Source: Lacibacter luteus (GTDB lineage Bacteria; Bacteroidota; Bacteroidia; Chitinophagales; Chitinophagaceae). Taken from it: a DNA stretch of 64,000 nucleotides. Positions within the stretch are counted from its first letter, which is position 1. The number at the start of each line of letters is the position of its first letter. This document shows, piece by piece, positions 34,984 through 42,324 of this stretch. The notes under the pieces are model-generated. The model saw only the letters and a list, made by a program, of their open reading frames with translations, made no database searches and had not been told where the DNA came from. The position numbers and the translations under genes were made by a program. The DNA lies in contig NZ_SDHW01000001.1 of assembly GCF_004118265.1 (NCBI RefSeq), positions 806,001 to 870,000 on the forward strand, written 5' to 3'.

Positions 34984-36022
34984 CTCCCGAAGGAACTTTC
35001 AATAACTCTCCCTCCTTCACCGGCACTCCAAAATTGGGTGTACCATCTTTGTTCCAGGTAAACAGTTGTGCACGTGGTGATCGAAAGCCACCACAACCTT
35101 GCCCCGGTTTTGAATTGGCGTGATAGAGAATATAATTTTCTTTACCATCAGGCGATTGAAAAAAGGAATTATGCCCCGGTGCATATACACTGTTCTCTGC
35201 AGATTGTTTAAACACAGGCTCCGGTGATTTTTTCCACGAAGCAGGGTTCATTAAATCACTGTTGCTGTTTGCAGTAAGCATACCGAGTGCATAGGTATCC
35301 GTCCAGCAACCACTGGCTGAGTAAATAAGAAAAAGTTTGTTGCCATTCACTAATACCTGCGGCCCTTCATTGACATATACATTCGGCGGATCATCGGGGT
35401 TACTGATCTTTCCATTGCGTTCCCATGGATACTCAGGCGATGAAATTTTTACACGTTTGTTTTCTACTGTCCACGGGTTTTTCATTTTCGCCATGTAAAT
35501 ATTCTGTTGTCCGTTTACGTCGCCTTCCCAACCCGACCAGATCATGTACAGTTGTTGCTTGTGTTCAAATACCGAACCATCAATGCTCCATTTATCATCG
35601 GGTGTGGTGAGTTTTCCTTTTACGATCCATTCGCCTTGCAAAGGATCGGCTGCACTGTTTTCCAACACATACATACGATGATCGATGTTCTTGCCACTAT
35701 CAGCTGCAAAATAGATGTACCATTTATTTTGCAGGTAATGAATTTCAGGCGCCCATAATTCTTTTGAATACGGACCTTTTGCAGGTGGCGTAAACACCAC
35801 TTTCTTTTCAGCCGTTTTTAAGTTGGCAATGCTTTTTGTTTTCCAGAGTGTGATGTTGCGGCCTGTTGTATGTGTGTAATAATAATAGCCACCTTTATAC
35901 ATACACCAGGGATCGGCGCCTGCAGGCAATAACGGATTGGTAAATGTTTCCTGTGCCGCTGCACAAACAGATGCAAACAAAACAAGCGCACTAAAAAGAG
36001 GTTTCAGCAATTTCATCATCAT
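34976..36022 (-). CDS. GH43 arabinofuranosidase/xylosidase-type enzyme (1)
   Basis: ATG at 36022 (MMMKLLKPLFSALVLFASVCAAAQ), about 348 residues with a signal peptide. Five-bladed GH43 propeller: GADPWCMYKGGYYYY (catalytic base Asp), LWAPEIHYLQNKWYIYFAA, SIDGSVFEH (pKa-modulating Asp) and YVNEGPQVLV (acid Glu), then YAPGHNSFF. Acts on alpha-L-arabinofuranosyl or beta-xylosyl linkages. Last gene of the locus D operon, 11 bp after galM, and about 50% similar by eye to the GH43 at 39339. Its stop lies inside a heptad repeat array. Confidence 0.92.
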   Translation of the reverse strand: MMMKLLKPLFSALVLFASVCAAAQETFTNPLLPAGADPWCMYKGGYYYYTHTTGRNITLWKTKSIANLKTAEKKVVFTPPAKGPYSKELWAPEIHYLQNKWYIYFAADSGKNIDHRMYVLENSAADPLQGEWIVKGKLTTPDDKWSIDGSVFEHKQQLYMIWSGWEGDVNGQQNIYMAKMKNPWTVENKRVKISSPEYPWERNGKISNPDDPPNVYVNEGPQVLVNGNKLFLIYSASGCWTDTYALGMLTANSNSDLMNPASWKKSPEPVFKQSAENSVYAPGHNSFFQSPDGKENYILYHANSKPGQGCGGFRSPRAQLFTWNKDGTPNFGVPVKEGELLKVPSGGL

Positions 36023-36032
36023 CAAAGTAAAC

Positions 36033-37196
36033 TTATTTTTTTACAGAAAACTTATAAACAGAGCTTGTTTTGTACTGTTGCCCCGGCTCCAGTACCGTTG
36101 ATGGAAACGAAGGTTGATTTGGCGAATCGGGAAAGTGTTGGGTTTCCAAACAAAACGCTGTACGGAAATCATCTTTCCCTCCACCCTTGATCGTGTTCTT
36201 CGATTGCATAAAGTTACCACCATAAAACTGCAGACCGGGTTCCTGCGTAAACACATCCATCACAATATTTGTTTTATCACCTGTAACTGTTGCTGCATGA
36301 TTCAATCCTGCACCTGTTGGTTTATTCAGCTCAAAATTATGATCGTATCCTTTACCGTTTTTCAACTGCACATCATCGGCATCTACCCGTAAACCAATAG
36401 CAGTGGGTGTACGAAAATCAAAAGGCGTATTGGCAACAAATTGATTTTTCCCCAATGGAATTAATGTAGAATCAACCGGCGTGTACAGATCGGCATTGAT
36501 CCACAGCGTATGCTTATTGATGGTGCCACTACCCTGTCCGTTTAAATTATAAAATGCATGATTGGTTAAATTCACCACCGTTTTTTTATCGGTCGTTGCT
36601 TCGTAATCGATCTTCAGTTCATTGTTGGCCGTAACTGTATAAGTAACTTTTACAGAGAGATTACCGGGATAGCCTTCTTCCATATCTTTTGAAAGATAGG
36701 TAAGCACCAATGAACTGTCGCCAACCTGTTGCGCATCCCACACCACATCCTGGAAACCTTTTTTACCACCATGTAATGTGTTGGGGCCGTTGTTGGTGAA
36801 CAGTGTGTATTCTTTTCCATCCAATGTAAACTTACCTTTTGCAATACGGTTGCCGTAGCGACCAATGGTTGCACCAAAATATGGTTCGGTTGATGCTTTG
36901 AATTGCTGCACACTGTCGAAACCAACCACAACATCTACCATGTTGTTGTCGGTATCAGGCACAAGCAGACTTACCAAACGTCCGCCATAGTTGGTGATGG
37001 CCGCCTGCATGTTGTTTTTATTTTTTAAGATGTACAAACTTGTTGCTTTACCATCAATGGTTTGTTTGTATGCTTCAACCGATGGCAGTTTTGCGCCTGC
37101 TGTTTGTTTTTCTTCGGTTTGCTTTTCTGCATTGTTGCAGGCTATTACAGCCGCCATGCTTAACAACAGGATGAATTTGTTTTTATGTTGCTTCAT
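36033..37196 (-). CDS. galM: Aldose 1-epimerase (galactose mutarotase-type), lipoprotein
   Basis: 387 residues. Domain markers: ITNYGGRLVSLLVPD, PYFGATIGRYGNRIAKGKF, NTLHGGKKGFQ, NLTNHAFYNLNGQG, GYDHNFELN with catalytic His, and CLETQHFPDSPNQPSFPS with catalytic Glu. It interconverts alpha and beta anomers of aldoses such as galactose or arabinose. Unusually for a metabolic epimerase it carries an SPII signal (MAAVIAC), so it is predicted to be anchored in an envelope membrane, probably periplasmic. It lies 12 bp after GH127 in the operon, where it would help anomerise released arabinose before uptake. Confidence 0.92.
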   Translation of the reverse strand: MKQHKNKFILLLSMAAVIACNNAEKQTEEKQTAGAKLPSVEAYKQTIDGKATSLYILKNKNNMQAAITNYGGRLVSLLVPDTDNNMVDVVVGFDSVQQFKASTEPYFGATIGRYGNRIAKGKFTLDGKEYTLFTNNGPNTLHGGKKGFQDVVWDAQQVGDSSLVLTYLSKDMEEGYPGNLSVKVTYTVTANNELKIDYEATTDKKTVVNLTNHAFYNLNGQGSGTINKHTLWINADLYTPVDSTLIPLGKNQFVANTPFDFRTPTAIGLRVDADDVQLKNGKGYDHNFELNKPTGAGLNHAATVTGDKTNIVMDVFTQEPGLQFYGGNFMQSKNTIKGGGKDDFRTAFCLETQHFPDSPNQPSFPSTVLEPGQQYKTSSVYKFSVKK

Positions 37197-37208
37197 AGTT
37201 TTATGCTT

Positions 37209-39290
37209 TTATTTTACTACAGGAAATGAAGAGATGCGTAAGCGTGCTGCTCCCATTGGGATCAATTCAATGTTTTGTGCTTTGGTTGAAGTTTGTACAG
37301 GACTTTGCGGCAACAGATCGACCAAACCGTTTTTATCCAGTATCCATTCAGGAATAATTTTTCCTTTTGCTTTGATCATAAACGGAACGGCATCCTGTGT
37401 AAAGGGGAAATTATTCGTAGGCCATGATTTTTTAACGATCTCAAACTGTTGTTCCAATGGTTGATCGTTCAACAACAAACCATAGTTCCACATACTTGCC
37501 GGATAAATCTCAAACGAAGGCCATTTGCTCTGATCTGCATTTGCCTGCCATTTAGAATCACCAATGGCCGATTTCTTACTATCCATCAGCTTGTATTGTT
37601 CTTCTATCTTCAATGAAAAAGTAAGTGGGCCATAATTAATACTTACACTGTTTTTATTTTTTGCCCAAACATCTTTCTGCAATTTCATCGGTACTGTTAA
37701 TTCAACTACATCGCCCTGTTTCCATTTACGTTCAATGCGTGCATAACTGCCTGCTTCAAACGAAACATTTTGTGCCACACCATTAATACTGATTGTTGCA
37801 TTGCTGCACCATGCAGGTATCCGCATGTACAAAGGAAAGTTTGTTGCAGCTGCAGCGTTCACTTCAATTTTTATTTTATCATCAAAGGGATAATGTGTGC
37901 TTTGCTTTAATGTTACCTCTGTACCTTTTCCGCTTCCTACTTTTGCACGCACTTCACTTTCGCTGTACAGCATGGCAACAATACCATTATCAGGTGTAGC
38001 CATCCACAAATGTTCATTGTAATAAGGCCAGCCCATTGCATGGTTGTGTTGGCAACAACGGCTGCTGAATGGATTCATCATTAAGAATGGTCCCTCGTTC
38101 TGTATGCCGGGTGCATGATTACGGCTATCACTCACTGCCATATTGGGTGCTGTGAGATAACGCAATCCTTTAAAGTCGGGCATTACTGCTGCCGGATAAC
38201 TGTTGAACGCCACATTCTCACAATGATCTGCCCAGAAAGGATCACCTGTAATACCAACCAGCAATTCATTCGATGCCATTTGCTCTACCAAACCACATGT
38301 TTCAACAGCCTGGCGTGGATCATCATATCCTCTTCTTGCATTTTCATCGGCACCAAACATACCACCGGGCACTTGTCCGTACAATGTGCGGATGAGAAAG
38401 AAATCATTATAAGTTGCTTTTAAATGATTACTGTCTTTCGTTTGCATGTAATAAGTAGCAGGCTCACGAAAACATTGCGCCACATTTACATTGTGCCAGT
38501 TGGGCAAATTATTTTTCTGACTCCAGTCTGCAGTATTACGATGAATTTTATGTGCAAGATCGAGCAACCATTTTTCACCCGTGCGGTTGTACAACCAATA
38601 AACACTGTACAGATTATCGCCACCTCTGCTGTTTTCCCAATATGTTTTTAATAATTTCTCATCGGGCACATTCATCAACCATTTACTGTACTTCAACATG
38701 AACGGAATTACACGTGCATCGTTTGTGTATTCGTAATACGATTGCAGTGTCCAAAGCATAAGCATGTTTGGCCACAGATCAGGAATTTCTTTTCTGTCGT
38801 TCGGAGAAAGCTTTGGCCCGAAGTAACCATCGGGTTGCTGGCTTTCAAATACTTTATTCAGCCACAGTTTTGTTTCTGCAATAATGGTTGCATCATTCAA
38901 TGCATAACCAAGATTACCGTAACCTTTTAACCAGTACGGCACTTCTTCCCAACCATGATCGCCTTTACCATCATTGCTGAACCATGCGTTGTTATTTTTT
39001 TCAAGCCATGCACTGATGCTTCCCAACTGACCCGTTAACCCATCACGTTGCAACTCTAAATATTTTAATACCCAACCGCCCGGCTTCACCGAACCGGCAG
39101 GAAGTTTTACAAAACTTAACGGTTGCAATGGCAAACGGTTGCCGGTATAAAAGGTATTGGCAGTTTTTGTTGAAGGCCTTTTTACATTTGTGATCTTATC
39201 CTGTGCAAAAGCACCGAATGCTGTTAATGCAAACGCACAAACGGCCGCTGCCTGTTTTAGTTTTTTGGTTGCCTGATTTTTTTTGTTCAT
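37209..39290 (-). CDS. GH127-type beta-L-arabinofuranosidase
   Basis: 693 residues with a signal peptide (CAFALTAFGAFAQ). The alpha/alpha barrel (GWEEVPYWLKGYGNLGY, QQPDGYFGP, DLWPNMLMLWTLQSYYEYT) carries the zinc-thiolate active site typical of GH127: Glu330 and Cys332 in AVETCGLVEQM and Cys412-Cys413 in SSRCCQHNHAMG; the first of the pair would be the nucleophile. A C-terminal beta-sandwich follows. GH127 enzymes release beta-L-arabinofuranose, for example from hydroxyproline-linked arabino-oligosaccharides of plant extensins. The related GH146 family shares these motifs and cannot be excluded. Flanked by two GH43 genes and galM. Confidence 0.9.
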   Translation of the reverse strand: MNKKNQATKKLKQAAAVCAFALTAFGAFAQDKITNVKRPSTKTANTFYTGNRLPLQPLSFVKLPAGSVKPGGWVLKYLELQRDGLTGQLGSISAWLEKNNNAWFSNDGKGDHGWEEVPYWLKGYGNLGYALNDATIIAETKLWLNKVFESQQPDGYFGPKLSPNDRKEIPDLWPNMLMLWTLQSYYEYTNDARVIPFMLKYSKWLMNVPDEKLLKTYWENSRGGDNLYSVYWLYNRTGEKWLLDLAHKIHRNTADWSQKNNLPNWHNVNVAQCFREPATYYMQTKDSNHLKATYNDFFLIRTLYGQVPGGMFGADENARRGYDDPRQAVETCGLVEQMASNELLVGITGDPFWADHCENVAFNSYPAAVMPDFKGLRYLTAPNMAVSDSRNHAPGIQNEGPFLMMNPFSSRCCQHNHAMGWPYYNEHLWMATPDNGIVAMLYSESEVRAKVGSGKGTEVTLKQSTHYPFDDKIKIEVNAAAATNFPLYMRIPAWCSNATISINGVAQNVSFEAGSYARIERKWKQGDVVELTVPMKLQKDVWAKNKNSVSINYGPLTFSLKIEEQYKLMDSKKSAIGDSKWQANADQSKWPSFEIYPASMWNYGLLLNDQPLEQQFEIVKKSWPTNNFPFTQDAVPFMIKAKGKIIPEWILDKNGLVDLLPQSPVQTSTKAQNIELIPMGAARLRISSFPVVK

Positions 39291-39338
39291 AATTTTTTAG
39301 ATGACGGGTTGTCAATAATTTATTTGTTGGTTCAATAG

Positions 39339-40421
39339 TTATTTATCGCCTGATGGTTTTGGTATAGCTGTAAACAGTTGCACGGGTGTTCCAAAGTTGG
39401 GTGTACCATCGGCATTCCAGGTAAATTTTTGTATGCGTGGACTACGCAGATCGCCACAACCTTCACCACTGTTTGCATTTGCATGGTAGATGATCCAGTC
39501 TTCTTTTCCATCGGGTGATTTAAAAAATCCATTATGCCCCGGACCAAATGCTTTGTTTGCTGCATACGTGCTAAACACAGGGAAAGGATGTTTTGTCCAG
39601 TTTGATTTCAGCAACGGATCACTGTCTTTCTTTAATGATAATTGACCGAGTGCATAATCATCGGTCCAGCATCCGCTTGCAGAATAAATGACAAACACAT
39701 TACCGTTTACATTCTTCAATGCTTGTGGCCCTTCGTTTACCCATTGTGTGCCGCCTTTCTTTTCCCAATCGTAATCGGATGATGAAAGTAATTGTCTTGC
39801 AGTTTCCAATGTCCAAGGGTTGCTCATGCGTGCGATGTATAAATATTGTTTTACTTCTGTGTTTGAAGGATGCGCACTCCAAAGAAAATAATTCTTGCCG
39901 TTGTATTCAAGCACTGTTCCATCGATTGAAAAAAGATGTGCTGCTGCAGGATCGCCGATCTGTCCTTTATCAACCCATGTATCTGTAAACGGATCTGCTG
40001 CTGCATTCTCCAATACAAAAGTGCGTTGCGTATTGAGATCGCCTGATGCACCTGCTGTGTAATAGATATACCATTTGCCTTCGATAAAATGTAATTCAGG
40101 CGCCCAGATGTTTCTTGAGTTAGCACCTGTTGCCGGAGTACGCCACACTGTTTTTACTGCTGCGTTTTTCAGGTCGCTCATAGCTTTTGTTTTCCATAAC
40201 TCGATCCTGTTGCCCAATGTGTGCATGTAATAATAAAAACTGTCTTTCTTGTACACCCAGGGATCAGGGCCGGAACTCAGCAACGGATTCATAAACGTTG
40301 CAACAGTTGTGTTGCCTGTTTGCGTGTTCGTTTGCGAACTGCTTTTTTTGTTACAGGCCTGTAGCAAAAACGAAAGCAATAACAGAACAATCGGAAAATG
40401 TTTCATTGAACGAGTTGACAT
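39339..40421 (-). CDS. GH43 lipoprotein (2)
   Basis: 360 residues from ATG at 40421, or 355 from the ATG at 40406 (MKHFPIVLLLLSFLLQAC), which starts a clean lipoprotein signal with Cys lipobox. GH43 propeller: GPDPWVYKKDSFYYY, WAPELHFIEGKWYIYYTA, FSIDGTVLEYNGKNYFLW, WVNEGPQALK, FGPGHNGFF. Catalytic Asp/Asp/Glu positions are all present. Probably surface- or periplasm-anchored arabinofuranosidase. A paralogue of the GH43 at 34976 in the same operon, with different anchoring, so the two may act at different sites on the same glycan. Confidence 0.92.
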   Translation of the reverse strand: MSTRSMKHFPIVLLLLSFLLQACNKKSSSQTNTQTGNTTVATFMNPLLSSGPDPWVYKKDSFYYYMHTLGNRIELWKTKAMSDLKNAAVKTVWRTPATGANSRNIWAPELHFIEGKWYIYYTAGASGDLNTQRTFVLENAAADPFTDTWVDKGQIGDPAAAHLFSIDGTVLEYNGKNYFLWSAHPSNTEVKQYLYIARMSNPWTLETARQLLSSSDYDWEKKGGTQWVNEGPQALKNVNGNVFVIYSASGCWTDDYALGQLSLKKDSDPLLKSNWTKHPFPVFSTYAANKAFGPGHNGFFKSPDGKEDWIIYHANANSGEGCGDLRSPRIQKFTWNADGTPNFGTPVQLFTAIPKPSGDK

Positions 40422-40463
40422 ATAGCAGCAATCTGTGTTATTAAGCTTAAAGAAGAAAAGAGT

Positions 40464-40485
40464 ACCTCATGTAGAAACATAAGGT
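40464..40485 (-). terminator. Weak hairpin after the clan GH-A gene
   Basis: ACCTCATGT, loop AGAA, ACATAAGGT: 9-bp stem with one mismatch, 27 bp after the stop at 40512, followed on the minus strand by T-rich TCTTTTCTTCTTT. Likely an attenuator within the operon. Confidence 0.4.
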
Positions 40486-40511
40486 GTTAACGATTGCTAT
40501 GTGTATGAAAA

Positions 40512-41615
40512 TTACTTGACGCCGTTCAGCTTTTTAATGAGATTGATCTCATCGTTGCGGTATGCACTTCCATCTGTATTAAAAATATCATGGAACCATT
40601 CAATCGGTTGACTGCCGTCGGCCAACGGTGTATCCCATGCATAGATGGTATTTGTTTTACCTGCAACAAAGCCCCAGTTAATAGCGCCTACGTTTTTATC
40701 TTTCAACATCGGCATAACTGTTGCAAAGCGGCTGTTTCTTGTACGTGCCATATACTCAGTACAGATCAATGGGCGACCGCTTGCTTTTAATATTTCAACT
40801 ACACGTTTGTGTTGCTGCACATCCTGGTAGTCGTGATAGGTAATAATATCGGAGTTAAGTAACTGAAATGCGTTCAGATTTTCAAGATCCCATTTCCATA
40901 AGCCTGCACTGATGGGTTGCTCAGGATTTACCTCACGTGCCCATTGAAATACTTTTTTCAACAACGCCAATGATGAATCGCCTTTGCCATTATTGCCGGG
41001 TTCGTTGTACAGATCCCACAAAAGAATGCGTTTGTCTTTTGCAAAATGCGTCAACACATCTTTTACATATTTTTCAAGCTCCGGAAAATTTGTACTCTCA
41101 GCAGATGCAGGCTGTCCGGGATCCTGCATCCAGCCTGAATTATGAATGCCTGTTTTTACTACAGGTTGTAATCCTGCTTTTGGTTCTTTGTTCCAGCAAT
41201 CATCAAAGAAAACAAACATCGGTTCAATACCATGTTTTGCAGAAATGGTTAAGAACTGATCCATGCGTTTTTTAAATCCTTCAGGATCCTGTTTCCACGC
41301 CAACGAATGCAGGAACACACGCATGGTATTAAAGCCAATACCTTGCGCCCAACCTAATTCTTTATCAATAAGAGCAGGATCAAATGTATCGGCCTGCCAC
41401 ATTTCCAGTTGATTGATGGCATTAGCAGGAATATAGTTTGCACCCGTAAGCCATTTATGTTGTTTGTACCACGCATTTGCTTTTTCTATGCTCCATATTT
41501 TAGAAGCAACAGGTACAGGTGGAGCAACGGCCTCTTTCTTTGTTTTTTGCGCCTGTACAAAAGCAGTCGTCAATACTAAAAACAACTGACACAGAATGAT
41601 CGTCTTCTTATACAT
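40512..41615 (-). CDS. Clan GH-A glycoside hydrolase, GH5-like
   Basis: 367 residues with signal peptide (LCQLFLVLTTAFVQAQ). TIM-barrel motifs: LTGANYIPANAINQLEMW, GFNTMRVFLHSLAW, ILLWDLYNEPGN with acid/base Glu205, SDIITYHDY and RPLICTEYMAR with nucleophile Glu287, then GAINWGFVAGKT. Proteins like this are often annotated as cellulase-family or 1,4-beta-xylanase, but the closest CAZy family cannot be set by eye. It may cleave a beta-linked backbone or side chain in the arabinose-rich substrate of locus D. Lies 50 bp after the 217-aa unknown. Confidence 0.83.
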   Translation of the reverse strand: MYKKTIILCQLFLVLTTAFVQAQKTKKEAVAPPVPVASKIWSIEKANAWYKQHKWLTGANYIPANAINQLEMWQADTFDPALIDKELGWAQGIGFNTMRVFLHSLAWKQDPEGFKKRMDQFLTISAKHGIEPMFVFFDDCWNKEPKAGLQPVVKTGIHNSGWMQDPGQPASAESTNFPELEKYVKDVLTHFAKDKRILLWDLYNEPGNNGKGDSSLALLKKVFQWAREVNPEQPISAGLWKWDLENLNAFQLLNSDIITYHDYQDVQQHKRVVEILKASGRPLICTEYMARTRNSRFATVMPMLKDKNVGAINWGFVAGKTNTIYAWDTPLADGSQPIEWFHDIFNTDGSAYRNDEINLIKKLNGVK

Positions 41616-41664
41616 AGTAGTTCATTAAAAATTAAATTGTATGCTTTTATTCCCCTATTAACCG

Positions 41665-42318
41665 TTATTTATTTTCTAACAGTTGCTGTACAAGCAAAAG
41701 CACATCGCTTCGTTTTAAAAAATCGGTTTTATTTGTTTTAATAAAATCATTGATCCATTGTTTCTTTTCCGGAAAAACAGCAATGAGTTGTTTTGCACTG
41801 CCAGCCTTATGGTATTTTCCATCCTTCAATATCCAGAACGTAAAGCCGGGTATAACCTGGTAATCGTCGGGCAGTTTCATTTCATAAGCCTGCCCGTTAC
41901 GTCTTAACGAATTAAGCGAAACAGCGTTGGTTGTAGCAGATGCATTACCATAGCCGATAGATGCACCCGGTTCGATCAACTTTGCTGTAAACTCCTGGAA
42001 AAAAGGATAGGCTCCGTTTACTAAAAGCTCGTAAAAAACTTTTTCTACAGGTATAAATTTCCTGCCTGCAATAAAAACAGTATCTACTTTCAACGGTTCT
42101 TTTATAGCGAGATACTTCCCTTTTTCCTCAAAGATCATTTCACCCGTGATGGTATTATAATTCATTCTTCGCTCAAACATCTCTCCCGACTTCATCTGTA
42201 CTTTGCCTGGTTGAAATGTATCGAACACATAGTGCAAAATGGCGACCGGCTTGCTTATTTGCTGAGCCTGCAGCGATGTGCAAAATAGAAGTGCGATGAA
42301 AACAGAATACCTGGCCAC
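41665..42318 (-). CDS. Conserved-looking secreted protein of unknown function
   Basis: 217 residues starting at GTG 42318, 7 bp after the DUF4965 stop. Signal peptide MARYSVFIALLFCTSLQAQ. No enzyme family recognised. The text (YNTITGEMIFEEKGKYLAI, VEKVFYELLVNGAYPFFQEF, PDDYQVIPGFTFWILKDGKYHKAG, LKRSDVLLLVQQLLENK) suggests a small mixed alpha/beta periplasmic protein. Tight placement between two PUL enzymes argues for translational coupling. Unlike its neighbours it has no carbohydrate-active motif. Confidence 0.7.
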   Translation of the reverse strand: MARYSVFIALLFCTSLQAQQISKPVAILHYVFDTFQPGKVQMKSGEMFERRMNYNTITGEMIFEEKGKYLAIKEPLKVDTVFIAGRKFIPVEKVFYELLVNGAYPFFQEFTAKLIEPGASIGYGNASATTNAVSLNSLRRNGQAYEMKLPDDYQVIPGFTFWILKDGKYHKAGSAKQLIAVFPEKKQWINDFIKTNKTDFLKRSDVLLLVQQLLENK

Positions 42319-42324
42319 AGTTGC

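Noticed and set aside
36991-37464. 157-aa plus-strand frame
   Set aside because: It lies antisense across galM and GH127, both with clear catalytic motifs.
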